A DNA stretch of 64,000 bases from assembly GCA_019828595.1 (NCBI GenBank), contig JAHQRK010000006.1, forward strand, positions 1,240,001 through 1,304,000. The letters are read 5' to 3'. The notes beneath the pieces are model-generated. The model was not told where the DNA came from. It did no database searches and saw only the letters and a list, made by a program, of their open reading frames with translations. Position numbers and translations under genes: made by a program. This document shows positions 21,614-32,200 of the stretch, one piece after another (within the stretch, counting starts at the first letter, position 1; each line of letters begins with the position of its first letter). Source of the stretch: Aphanomyces cochlioides (lineage: Eukaryota > Oomycota > Saprolegniomycetes > Saprolegniales > Verrucalvaceae).

Positions 21614-22688
21614 ATCCGAATACATATACTCAACTCTCAACTCAATTTCACGAAAAACATTGGTTTCAGCTATTCATTGAATTACTGACCTCTCTTGCTA
21701 GGATACAAACTCGACAACGCTGAAGCCGCCGCAGGGAAGTTAAGAGCCCAAGCAGGATCAAAGCCATCCAAGTTCGGCGTGTCAACTCAGGAACAGTCAC
21801 AGACAGTCGCGTTGATTATTCTGCCACATAAATCGGGTCGTTGCTGTCGTCTTGGGCGTCCTGGGAGCAAAGAGGCGTCGGTCGTGTCGGGCGAGGCAAA
21901 GAAGTGTCAAACTCGTCTTCGAACTTCGCGTGTTTCACATGTGTAATGCGACACAACGAACTGGAGCTGGAAGAGTCGTCCCACCGTGTTGAAGAACTGT
22001 TTGGAAGTGTTGTGTTCCACGAAGCAATGCTCTCTCTCTGTCGGAAAACATACAGCTCAAGAGATGGCGAGGCTGAGGAAACATGCAACAAATGGCGAGA
22101 TTGACGAGAACAACAGGACAGACACCCGCGACAATTCTCTCTCCAGTTGACGAACAGTAAGTCGGTCTTGCTGTCGTCCGTTCGCTGGGTTTTGGATGTA
22201 CAGTATATGTCGAGTATGTTTGGGTTGGTGGCCTTGGATGCCACAGAAGCTGCCACAGAAGCTGCCACAGAAGCTGCCACAGAAGCTGCCACAGATCATT
22301 ACATGCGCGCATTGCTCACTCGATTGTCGTTTTTTCACGAGTCTGGTCGGTCGCGACGGCATAAGGACAGATCTCGTCGACGAGGAAGACGACTCTCTCC
22401 ATGGAGATATTAGTGCAGAGTTTGGGCACGAGTTTGAACTTTCACCGTTAGGTTTGTCACTTTGCCTCTCCCTGAACGGCAAAGTGCAAAGTGCATGTCG
22501 AGTTGTGAATTGTTTTTACCCTGACAGGGCAGTAGAGCGAAGACAAAATTGTCATTTCTTCGATTCTCATTGAAACAAGAACACCAAAGGATCAATCGCT
22601 GGATCCATGTGGTTCAACAACCAACTGGAGTGTGCAACACAGTTCAGAGAGCACCCCATGCTGGTCATTTTGGAAAAACAACTTTCTC
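21614..22688. other. Region with weak coding signals and a 12-bp tandem repeat
   Basis: Long overlapping frames occur on both strands between 21.8 and 22.57 kb (for example minus-strand DEFDTSLPRPTRPTPL and plus-strand DLVDEEDDSLHGDISAEFG). I cannot choose a strand or join them into a gene. There is no domain I recognise. It may be a diverged host gene or a relic. Confidence 0.3.
22240..22295 (+). repeat. 12-bp tandem repeat GCCACAGAAGCT
   Basis: Four perfect copies plus a partial fifth. Because the unit is 12 bp it stays in frame on either strand, encoding Ala-Thr-Glu-Ala type repeats on one strand. Perfect identity implies recent expansion. Confidence 0.9.
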
Positions 22689-23246
22689 ATGAAAGTATTC
22701 GTCGCCCTCGTCGCTGTTGCCGCCGCTCTTGTTGCAGGCCAAACCACCAACGCCCCCACCACGCCAGCCGTCACCACGGTTGCTGTCCCCACGACAACTG
22801 TCCCCGCGTCGACGGCTCCTACCACCCAGGCTGTGTCCACGACCGCCGCTCCAACCTCGGCGACACCAACGGATGCACCCACGACAGTTACCCCAACGAC
22901 CACAGCCGGCACAACTGAGGCCCCAAGCACCACCGCTGCTTCTACGACTGCCGCTGCAACCACCGTGGCAGTTACTACAACTACGGCCCCTAACACGACT
23001 GTCGCTGCGACTACTGTCCCTGTGACGACCGTTGCGTCCAACTCGACAAACGCAACCAACTCCAGCGTGATCCAATCCCCAGATGATGTGTTGGATGTTC
23101 CCTTCGTCACTGACCCAGAAACCCCCGAACCCACGACGACGATTGCTACCACCACCAAGGCTCCTACTACAAAGGCTCCTTCCAGCGGTGCTGCTTTCAT
23201 CACGTTGTCCGCTGTTGCTGCTACTGCAGTTGCCGCCTTGCTTTAA
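22689..23246 (+). CDS. Thr/Ala-rich mucin-like protein, probably GPI-anchored
   Basis: 185 residues from the ATG at 22689. Signal peptide MKVFVALVAVAAALVAG, then about 110 residues almost entirely of Thr, Ala, Pro, Val and Ser in TTxxPTT-style repeats. A short unique acidic part follows (SSVIQSPDDVLDVPFVTDPETPEP) with nearby N-glycosylation sites (NSTNATNSS). A second Thr/Lys block and a C-terminal hydrophobic tail after SSGAAF match a GPI-attachment signal. Such proteins coat oomycete cell walls or adhesive surfaces. Low complexity makes homology unreliable; intronless. Confidence 0.8.
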   Translation: MKVFVALVAVAAALVAGQTTNAPTTPAVTTVAVPTTTVPASTAPTTQAVSTTAAPTSATPTDAPTTVTPTTTAGTTEAPSTTAASTTAAATTVAVTTTTAPNTTVAATTVPVTTVASNSTNATNSSVIQSPDDVLDVPFVTDPETPEPTTTIATTTKAPTTKAPSSGAAFITLSAVAATAVAALL

Positions 23247-23633
23247 GTTTTGTAATGGACAAATCTATGGTAGTATTGTCTCCGTTTCATGTTATAAATC
23301 GCATTTCGATGGCTCAAGTGCGGCCTGAAGTTGATGTTTGTCCGCCAGGCGGGTAAACCTCAACTGATGTCTCACATCCATGTTGGACCTAGTGCCCATG
23401 AGCTGCTCCTCTCCATCATGACGCTGGTTCATCTCATGAAGCTAGCATTGTATAATACATCAAGGGGGGTGCAGTGTGCCATATTAAGCCTCCAGCACCC
23501 CGCCACAAGCTTCGCATCGCTCACCACGACTTCTGAATAGACCGACAGCATCTTCCCTGGCTCCCAAATGCCGTTGGCCTCTAGAGAGTGTGCATTCAAC
23601 GTGTGAGGGGGTGGTTGTTGGAGAGCCCATTAA
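23247..23633. other. Intergenic
   Basis: Spacer between the mucin gene and the long-inverted-repeat element. It includes TGGTTGTTGG at 23612-23621, which recurs next to the other end of that element. No gene seen. Confidence 0.35.
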
Positions 23634-23694
23634 TTGACCGCACCAGCGACGACCTAACCCTCTGAAAAGGCCAATACGCAATTCTTATTGGACA

Positions 23695-23944
23695 TATTGT
23701 GCTTTTGATACAAAATTGTGAGGAACGGTTTGAATCGACCGAGGTTTCGAATCGATTCCGAATCGAACGGGCTTCTCTGATTGGCTAGAATTAAAAATTA
23801 AAATTATTCAGCCAATCAGAATCGATCAGCCACCTCACTCACGCAAAACACACACTGACACACACCATTTCAGTATTATGAAATCGATTTGAAAACGAAT
23901 TCGCATTTTGGTCAAAACCACAAATTTGGTTGAAAATGACAATA
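23695..23944 (+). mobile_element. 246-bp MITE (copy A) inserted in the left inverted repeat
   Basis: Begins TATTGTGCTTTTGATAC and ends ATGACAATA, giving imperfect ~25-bp terminal inverted repeats inside a duplicated TA (23695-23696 and 23943-23944). Removing it and one TA restores GGACATAATATCTACCC, which the opposite arm has as GGACATAACATCTACCC, so the empty site is visible. The centre has facing CCAAT boxes. It is about 96% identical to copy B at 51277-51526 in opposite orientation. TA duplication points to mobilisation by a Tc1/mariner-type transposase, but its ends differ from the mariner at 57762. Confidence 0.9.
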
Positions 23945-24049
23945 ATATCTACCCAATCAAAAATCTACTAAACTGTAATTAGTGTGAGTTGGTGTCGTGA
24001 TCTCCTTGACAATCCCACGGCAACAACGCCGACAAAAGGTCCGATAACC

Positions 24050-24241
24050 AGCGGTCATACTAACGCTCTTAATAGCGTTGTTTCGACCGCTATATGCAGC
24101 GCTATAAGCAGCGCTGGTCTGAGCGCTGCTACCAGCGATGAAGTAAACGCTAGAAGAAGCGCTACAAGTAGCGCTCCACACAGCGTAGAAAGCAACGCTG
24201 CGTATAGCGCTGAATATAGCTTTGAAAGCTGCGCTGCTCCA
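24050..24241 (+). repeat. AGCGCT array, 16 units of exactly 12 bp (left arm)
   Basis: Starting at AGCGGT (24050), every 12 bases brings AGCGCT or a one- or two-base variant (AACGCT, AGCGTT, ACCGCT, AGCGAT, AGCGTA, TGCGCT), while the six bases between units vary. AGCGCT is self-complementary. The fixed 12-bp register is stronger than the sequence of the spacers, as expected for ordered protein-binding sites. It also leaves an open frame of Ser/Asn-Ala repeats, which starts at GTG rather than ATG and is probably incidental. Confidence 0.9.
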
Positions 24242-24329
24242 ATGATCTGACTACTGTAACTTGAAGTAGCGTAGCCAATCATAGTACTGGGGGATATTGA
24301 CTGCAAACTATCGTCATTTTGTGATAGGC

Positions 24330-24662
24330 ATGATTGTTGACGAAGAAGAGAGCAGTCTTCATAGGCTGAAATGCGCAAGATGCAAGAAGAACCTCCTTTG
24401 GGAATGCTTTGTAGATGCCTCAACAAATGTTCCCTTCAGGACTTGTCTTGTATGCAGGTGCAAGTATAGCTCCAAAGGCGCGATAGACAATGAAGCGAAT
24501 ATCAAGCACGTTGTATACAATTTTACTTCGATGAAAGATTTTGACAACGATATTTGCTCTGTCTTTTTACACAGTTGTCAACGTGTTCACGTGTTCATCC
24601 AGACGAAATGTCAGACCGATTTTGTGAAGCATGATGTTTGCATCAAAGAAATTTTAGGTTGA
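24330..24662 (+). CDS. Small putative zinc-ribbon protein inside the long-TIR element
   Basis: 110 residues from the ATG at 24330. After an acidic start come KCARCKKNLLWECF and TCLVCRCKYSSKGAI, a CxxC ... CxxC pair about 28 residues apart that could bind one zinc ion. Small zinc modules of this style occur at the N-termini of various transposon and DNA-binding proteins. The rest (VVYNFTSMKDFDNDICSVF, SCQRVHVFIQTKC) is not recognised. No intron is needed. Its position just inside the left AGCGCT arm suggests it may bind the element's own DNA; that is inference. Confidence 0.45.
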   Translation: MIVDEEESSLHRLKCARCKKNLLWECFVDASTNVPFRTCLVCRCKYSSKGAIDNEANIKHVVYNFTSMKDFDNDICSVFLHSCQRVHVFIQTKCQTDFVKHDVCIKEILG

Positions 24663-24884
24663 TTGCTTGAAAATCTCGGATACTGCTATTGGTATTATAT
24701 ATGCAGAAATCGTTGTCATTTATTTGGTTTAGGAATATGAAAAAGGCATCAAATTTGAAGTACCCTTAAACAATTATTCAGAGTACATTCCGCTGTAAGC
24801 AGCGAAAGGATTATAAAACTCGAAAACGGCATTTTACAAGGAAACATCATCACAAATATCTCTCAGCAAAAATACATTTTTAGC

Positions 24885-25611
24885 TTAAAATATACTCTTC
24901 TTTCTACCTCGATTCTTTTGCGGTTTCGGAGCAGAACATGAACTGGCAACTTTGCGCTTGGGACGGGAGGTTTCGCCTAAAGTGCTGGCAATAATTGCAT
25001 CATTTTCAGTTCGCGCTCGCCCGATTTGCTCGCTTCACGAAACATGCTGGCTAATATCGGGAACTTCATCATGAGAAGGGCTCAGACCTAAGATGCCATC
25101 ATTGGGAAAGGACGAATACATCGAAGTGATCCTATTTTCCACGGCATCCATTCGCTGAGTAAGCTCGTGAATGAGCTCACGCAGCTCGCCAAGCTCGCTA
25201 ATGCTTTTGTCTTGACGAGCCTCGGAGAGAAAAATCGTACGACCTTGTAAGCGTTTTTTCAACAGTAAACTCTTTTCACGGTTGTACGACTTCCTCTTCG
25301 AGTCTGTCATTGACTCGAAGCTTGCTAGGTCGTCACCTACGTGAACAATTTAGGTTAGTAATGTCGGTAGATTTACCTTCAAGATAGGTGTAGACCTCGC
25401 CGTCCTGGTGCATTGATTTCTTCCAAGGCCCTTGCTCACTGTGGTGGGAGCGATAGTGCGATATATAGTGACCCACAGTGAGAAGGGCCTCGCATTGCAT
25501 CACGTTGAAGCGCACGGCTAGGGACTTTCTCTCTTCGTGTCTTTCACCGCTCATTTCGTCGAATGCTGTGATAAAATACTTTGAAATCAAATATTTAAAA
25601 GTTTGATACAT
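24885..25611 (-). pseudogene. Coiled-coil, basic-tail protein of the long-TIR element, one in-frame stop
   Basis: Start at 25611 (MYQTFKYL...) or at 25554 (MSGERHEERK). A 40-bp intron, 25337-25376, joins GEVYTYLEG to DDLASFES in frame. A coiled-coil segment (SELGELRELIHELTQRMDAVENRI) follows. An in-frame TGA at 25035-25037 interrupts the frame, after which it stays open for about 50 more codons with a basic, nuclear-signal-like tail (SRPKRKV, QKNRGRKKSIF) and stops at 24885. The preserved tail argues that the stop is recent, or is read through. The TATCCGG double motif lies 35 bp upstream of the 25611 start, so the gene has a host-like promoter. Function unknown; by position perhaps an accessory DNA-binding protein. 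Confidence 0.5.
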
Positions 25612-25645
25612 TTAGCCAATTAAAGTTCGTATTATTAATATTACA

Positions 25646-25669
25646 TTATCCGGAAATGTTATCCGAATA
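25646..25669. promoter_or_regulatory. Double TTATCCGG/TTATCCGA motif upstream of the element's minus-strand gene
   Basis: TTATCCGG and TTATCCGA are 15 bp apart start to start, beginning 35 bp upstream of the ATG at 25611. Same motif as before several host genes. Confidence 0.35.
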
Positions 25670-25813
25670 TTTATGGTGGTCATTTGTTCGACACCGATCC
25701 AATGCTCGGCTTCAGCACTAGACGTTGCGTTGTTACGAGCGCTATTCATCCTCTCCTCGCCTCACTGGCGCTTCATACAGTAAATATACTCAGACCCATG
25801 ATAGCAAGTGACG

Positions 25814-26014
25814 TTGGAGCAGCGCTGCTTTCTACGCTGTGTGGAGCGCAACTTGTAGCGCTTCTTCTAGCGTTTACTTCATCGCTGGTAGCAGCGCTCA
25901 GACCAGCGCTGCTTATAGCGCTGCATATAGCGGTCGAAACAACGCTATTAAGAGTGTTAGTATGACCGCTGGTTATCGGACCTTTTGTCGGCGTTGTTGC
26001 CGTGGGATTGTCAA
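25814..26014 (-). repeat. AGCGCT 12-bp array in the right arm
   Basis: Inverted counterpart of the left array with the same 12-bp register and about 13 units. It lacks three consecutive units present on the left (AACGCT, AGCGCT, AGCTTT units), so the two arms differ by a whole number of repeat units. A few point differences occur (for example AACACT for AACGCT). Confidence 0.85.
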
Positions 26015-26165
26015 AGAGATCACGACACCAACTCACACTAATTACAGTATAGTAGATTTTGATTGGGTAGATGTTATGTCCAATAAGAATTGCGTATTGG
26101 CCTTTTCAGAGGGTTAGGTCGTCGCTGGTGCGGTCAACTGGTTGTTGGTGGTGATGCACATAAAT

Positions 26166-26184
26166 ACGGATAAAATCCGGATAA
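26166..26184. promoter_or_regulatory. Tandem CGGATAA / TCCGGATAA motif before the giant HECT-like gene
   Basis: ACGGATAAAATCCGGATAA ends 53 bp before the ATG at 26238, in the 100 bp left between the long-TIR element and the gene. Confidence 0.4.
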
Positions 26185-26237
26185 AGTGACTCTTCGATTG
26201 ATTCTGATTGATCGGATCTTCTTTCATCCCGAAGAAG

Positions 26238-29200
26238 ATGGAGATCGCGCTGTTGAGGTCCGCCACGTATGTCGAAGACAAGTACAACGAGCTCAAGCGG
26301 AAACGACCCGAGGAGAAAGAAAGTGATTCGGCGAAAGATGCCCCCTCTTCTTCGTACCTTCCCGCGATAGGAGCGATGAGATTGGATGCGTTGAGCTCCT
26401 CTCGACTAAACAAACAAGGACCCACGCTCCCACCTGAGGACCGAAAGAAGTTAAACGAGGCAATTCAAGAGCTTGAAGGGATGTGGCCCATCACGCTACT
26501 TGAGAAGAAACTTGTTCTTCTTTACAATTTCTTGGATCAAATGTCGTCTGTGAAGTCTGAAAGACGAGAGCACATGATACCAATCAACAAAGACAAGGTA
26601 GAACGCTATGACAATTGACATGCACCAATCGAACATTCATAGTTGGCATTGGCAAGCGTGACTACATTGGAATCACTCCCTCTCTCGACCCAGCTCGCTG
26701 TCAAACTTTTCTTTCGGTTGATTCAAACTATCCGTAGTCGCAGTCAAGCATGCGGTAATTACACAACCCTTCTACGCCTCATCCACCAGCTTCCTCGCAT
26801 GCTTACGGATTTACCACCACTGTCCCTCAGTCCAGAGCAACATCTTCAGACAAATGATAAATCGATTTTTGAAGAAATCTTCAATACTGTCCAGCAAGTG
26901 ACTACCTCGTCTCGAGAAGACCAAGAAGCTGCATTATCTAGCTTACTTGGGCTCAGCATCAAACGAGGACGACTTTATCACATCCTACTCGTCATTCGCC
27001 TCCTTCTCCAGGTTTAGTTTGCCTCATGTTGTTCGTTTCGATGTGCATATGTAGGCACCTCCAACATTGCCCATGCAATTAGCCTATCCCTTTCTCCAAG
27101 AGCTCACTGAAGCAAAACCGGAAGAAACTGACGTACATTGATGGACTTAGAAATACGATATTGATGATCTCATGTAGGATTCGACAGATGATGGCCAACG
27201 CGTCGGTTATCTGATGAGCTTTGGTAAAGGAGATCACGGAAAACTCGGTCATGGCACATGCAACCACCCCGCTTGTGCAGATAGCAAGTGTACTGAAAAC
27301 AAAATCATACCAACAATGCTCGAATCAACACGCGATTTAATGTTCAAGAAGATCGACTCGCTCTCTACTCACTCTGTCGCTATCTCTGTTCATGGCGAGC
27401 TCTACACTTGGGGAAACGGTGAAAAATACCGTCTTGGACATGGTGATGCGACAAAAGAATACACTCCTCGATTTGTAGAAGCCTTTCGATCCAAGGTAAC
27501 TTTTTACTGCAAATTGCAATCTATCATTCGTATAGCCTCGAGTTAAAGACGTTGCGTGTGGCTTGGGTCATACCATTGTCTTGCTTGTGTCTGGTGAAGT
27601 GTATGCTTGGGGAAACGGAGGGAATGGTCGCCTTGGATTAGGCGATATGGCTGACCAAACTGCACCAATGAAGGTTTCGTTTCCAGATGAAATTGAGCGC
27701 GATCGAGACAACGCCAGTATTGTGGCAGTTTTTTGTGGTGCAAGCCATTCTCTAGCAATTAATCAGCAGGGCCGTTTATATACGTGGGGAAAAAATAACC
27801 AAGTTTGTTCTGAATGAATTTCAAGATGTCATTTTTCAATTCTAGGGGCAATGTGGTCACGGCCACACCAACGATCAGCTTACCCCAGCAGAGGTTCTCT
27901 ACTTTGACGAAATGGAAATGCATGTTTTGACTGTCGCCGGAGGTCTGGATCGAGATTATATCAAGAACAAGCTAACTGCAATTAGGATGGGAACATACTC
28001 TCATTTGTACAACGAATGGAAAAGCATACGCCTGTGGATGTGGGTACAAGGATAGTCGCAGAGCAGGACTACCGCCAGTCCTTGGCTTGGGAAGTAACGA
28101 TACCGAGCGCCGCCTTAAGCCAACCTTGATTCCCTTACTGGACGATTGTACAGCCGTTGCATGTGGCTGGGTACTGAGCCTCACAAAACTTGCGAACTTA
28201 GCGATATTGGTCTAGGATCATTCGTTGGCTCTTACGAGAGATGGAAGTGCATATTCGTGGGGAAGTGGAAGCAATGGCAAGCTTGGACACGGCGACGAAG
28301 ATAATCGCGACATCCCGACAAAAATCCAGGGACTCCAAGGCAAATATATTCAAGAAATCAAAGCTGGTTGTGAGCACACGACAGCCATTACCGATTCTGG
28401 TGAGTGTTGATTTAGCGAGAAATTGTTGGAAAGACTTCTTAGGCGCAATGTACACTTGGGGCCACAGTGACAGTGGTCGTCTGGGTCATGGGGATAATTT
28501 GACTCGGAAGACACCTTCCTTTGTGGAATTTTTTGCTTGGCAGGGATATCGACCAGTCTCTATCGCCGTTGGCGATAAATACAATCTAGTACTTGTGCAA
28601 CCAGTGGTGGATGGAGCTGTCCGTGCTAACAATCAAACGACCACAAATACACAAGGAAAGACGCCTCGTAATGTGGCACCCTCTGCTCCAGATTCTACAA
28701 TTCCTCTGAGTGCAGCGACTCTGACAAGCCAACTAATGCATCAATTGGATCGCCTTTCAAATGCGTACATGCCTCAGGAGAATAGCCAGCTTCTCGAACG
28801 GCTAAAATATTTGTATATGCACCCGATAACATCGCCAACAGCTCTGGCTTACGCCGTCGACGTGTCCAATGATACATTTCAGCTACTTGTTGACATTATC
28901 TCAACAACAAATATGAAGGCTGAGAGCGACGACCCAGCGACACCACGAGCAGCGGTATATATGCATTCTGCACTACAAATATAAATTTCTTGCCCTGTAG
29001 AGCTTATCTTCTAAAGTACTTGCCCGAAGTAGTCTCGTGCTGATATCCTTGAGACTCATTAAAGTGAATTTGTACCAACTTTTAAGTTGCTCTCATGTGG
29101 CGTTATCACCATCCATTTTAATGCAACTGCATGATTTACTTTCTGGTCTTGCCACCTTGTCGATGAAGGAAGATTTTCACGAAATCAATCAATGCTCTGC

Positions 29201-32200
29201 AGATGCTCTCAAGGTAGGTCTGTGGGAGTTGACATTTCATACATGTGTCTAGATTGGATTTCAAATATTTTACCCCACAGGAGCTGAACAACATCATCTT
29301 TTGTGGCAGTTAATGAGTGCAAATCACACAGCAGATTTGGTTCTAAGGCAGGCACTAACGGATAGATTATGTCAGGTACGTTTGTACAAAGAAACTTGTT
29401 GCAATTTCCCTTAGGACTATGTAATTGTTGACTTGATGGCGCGCTTGTTTGCTAAAAGCCACACTTGCAGTATAGAAAAATCTACATCCGATTCTTGGAA
29501 AAAAGACAACCTGACAGCTAATGACTTGAAAAACTTAATGATGCGTTTGCTGAAACATTGCACCAGTGCAGATACTCAAGAGGTAATTTTGCGTTAATAT
29601 ACCTCGCTAAAGCCTAGCTGTAGCCATGCATGCAGTTAAGGCTGAAGATGTTGGCTACTCTCCAGTCACATTTATTTTCGGCTTGGAATTCATCGTACTG
29701 TTCATCGTGCGTGGCACATGTGTTGGAACCATATTTGGAGTGTCTCTTGGGAGAAGCTTTAAACTTGCTGCGAAAAGTTCACAAAGGATTACTCAAGGAC
29801 AACAATGTTGAAAAGCTACAACCGTCTTTCTTCTATTTGTTAGTTCCACTTGCTGTGGAATGCATTGCTGTGACTCATTTAAGATCAAACGTATCCTTGG
29901 GCAAAGTATTGCTGCCTCTGCTTCTACCTATGTTGAAATTACTTGATGAAATTGCGTATAAAATATCAGAAGACGCCAAAGTAAGCAATCAAATATTGCC
30001 TGATATTGAATGGATTGCAGAGGTAACAGTGAACTGACTATGATCTGCTCAACGTAATATAGTTAGAAAATGTGTGCTCCTTCCTTGCTGGAAGATATTC
30101 CTGCGCGTTTATTGTAGCCTTTCATCCAAAAGACGCCAACCAACGCTCTGTCCCTCAAGCGTATTGTGTATTTCTGGCAATGTATGTTCATTTTATATGT
30201 AGTCTGATGTACATATGCCGTCATGGAAAGATGAATCAAGGCTCTCAAGAAGACTTATCGCAAAAATGGGAAGACAGTCATGTTTATGAAATTGAAAATG
30301 AGCTGCAACCACCCGAACCCCTTCCAAATGACGTCACGCTTGTTGATCACATGGCAATTATTGATTGGGTAAATGGACAAGGGGTATTAGAAGACTTTCA
30401 TCAGTACATGCTGGCCTTTGTCAACCCTCTGCCTGGTAATATCATCAGTAGGATTCGAAACCAATGCTTTTTGTAGAATCAGTTGAGGTACTTCCTCTTG
30501 CTGTTGTTGTATGGCACAGCGGTTTGCTCCCATCAATATTTTCATGTATTGCATCGATCGGAACTTCAAATCTGAAAACAAACCCCGATAATACACCTCC
30601 TCCTGATCTATTGCTCCAAATTTGGGAATGGGTTCTCAATGCTTGCGCGAAGTTGGAGGCGATTAACTGGGACAACATACGAAACCAAGGAAAAGAATTG
30701 CTTCAATATTATCCCTGCCAGGGGCTCTTTTCGGCGACTCTTGAGTCGGATATGTGAGTCAATGACACTTTTCATTTTCTAATTCGGCAACAGACCCCCC
30801 AGTCTCTGTAGTAAAGCTGATTGCTCTTCGCAATCGACAGTCAAAGCAACTCTTTCACTGCCCGAGCTCTTACTGCTATTGTCGCAACCGATATTATTTT
30901 GGCCAACTTTCTCTTCAACAGGCTCATCGCTGAAAATAGCTGGCCTCTCAATTGCTCACGATCTACTGTGTAAGCTGACGAGTGAAGAGGCCAAGTGCGA
31001 GCTTTTGCGAGCTTTTGTCGAACCAGCTGAACATATTGATGGCTCATTGTCCATGAAAATAAGCTCGTGGCAAGAACCCTGCGTTGCGTTTGAACCACAT
31101 ATTGCGCTTCATTCTATAACTCCACTTGATGTACGCATGCTATTCTGTATGAATATGACTATCCTTAGGTTCTTGAGCACGACATGCATGCACAGCATGG
31201 AATCTTTCACCAGCGTAAGCTACATAAAGCTATAGAGAACTTCTACATTCGATCGGCAAAACTCGTTGCAAATCCAGACTGCAATGTCCTTCTTAAAAAG
31301 CGTGCGCTTAATATGTGGTGCGTCGATTTTCATGATACATCGACAATGAGAAACTCCGGTATACTTCATACGCTAGGTGCGATCCCTGTATTACATGTGA
31401 CACAATTTTTGTTTCTCTAGGCGAAATACTTGAACACAGTGCAAATTCCGGCATCAGCATGAACTTGGACGATTCCATACATAACAGCCCTCATGGATGT
31501 CCACCGTCGCATTGTTTACCCCCGCGTTTACGACCAGTGGAAAAATTGGTCTACATGTCCTCGGCTAGCTCCAATTTACACAATATGTGCTGGCATGTTT
31601 TTGCTTGGTTGTGTAAACAGTTTCTCATGACCGCCGACCAAGCGTTTGCAACAAGTACATTGCGCCATTCGTCGTCTTCAAAGGCACTTGTGTGCGCTTC
31701 ACCAAGAAAACGACTGTCTCTGCCTCCGAAGCTTATTGTATCAACCTGGGAAGAGAGTATTGACCTCATGTTCTACGTGTTGCTACATGAATTGAACAAA
31801 ACGAAGGTAGAACTACCTGACACGACTGTGCTCACAACCTTATAGGATGCTCTTTTGTCATGGAACACGAAAGCAACAGAAATGGCTATCAACATTAAAG
31901 ATAGTCATGCTGTGTTCCTGGCTGACCCGCACGTTGTGTCAAGTGTGCACTCTACATTTATGGTTGCAAAGGATAAAGTAGTTGAATCAGGCTGGTCTTT
32001 GTGCGCATGGATTCATATCGACGAATACAGCTTGACGCCGCTAATATTAGTAGCTAGTGGTGAAGGGCCAGAATACGACATGATGCTAACAATTGAGCCT
32101 CAAGGCCTACTCGCGCTTTCGCTGAAATCAAGGTAAAGCAAGCTCAATCACGAGGTGGTAATAGCGATGCTACATTTGTAGAGAGAAAGTTATATCCAAA

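Larger units (their letters stand above)
23634..26137. mobile_element. Long-terminal-inverted-repeat element with 12-bp AGCGCT arrays
   Basis: The outer ends TTGACCGCACCAGCGACGAC and its reverse complement lie at 23634 and 26137. The inverted repeats run inward to about 24242 and from about 25814, i.e. about 361 and 324 bp once a nested MITE is removed. They are near-identical apart from a 36-bp length difference equal to three array units. Each arm contains a tandem register of AGCGCTnnnnnn units. Between the arms are a small CxxC protein gene and a minus-strand gene with one stop. No transposase is recognisable, so it looks non-autonomous. The identical 10-mer TGGTTGTTGG flanks at 23612-23621 and 26139-26148, but 12 bp and 1 bp from the ends, so target duplication is only possible. 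Long TIRs with 9-11 bp duplications would suggest a Mutator-like element; I cannot confirm a superfamily. Confidence 0.8.

Noticed and set aside
22240..22295. Perfect 12-bp repeats considered as a CRISPR-like array
   Set aside because: There are no spacers between units, and this is a eukaryotic nuclear sequence; it is a simple minisatellite.
22592..23203. Minus-strand Val/Gly-rich frame of 203 codons
   Set aside because: Complement of Thr/Ala codons in the mucin gene; the mucin has a signal peptide and GPI signal, this frame has neither.
23984..24250. Open frame across the AGCGCT array giving Ser/Asn-Ala repeats
   Set aside because: It begins at GTG, lies within an inverted repeat, and the same frame appears on the opposite strand of the other arm. 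The 12-bp register automatically keeps a frame open.
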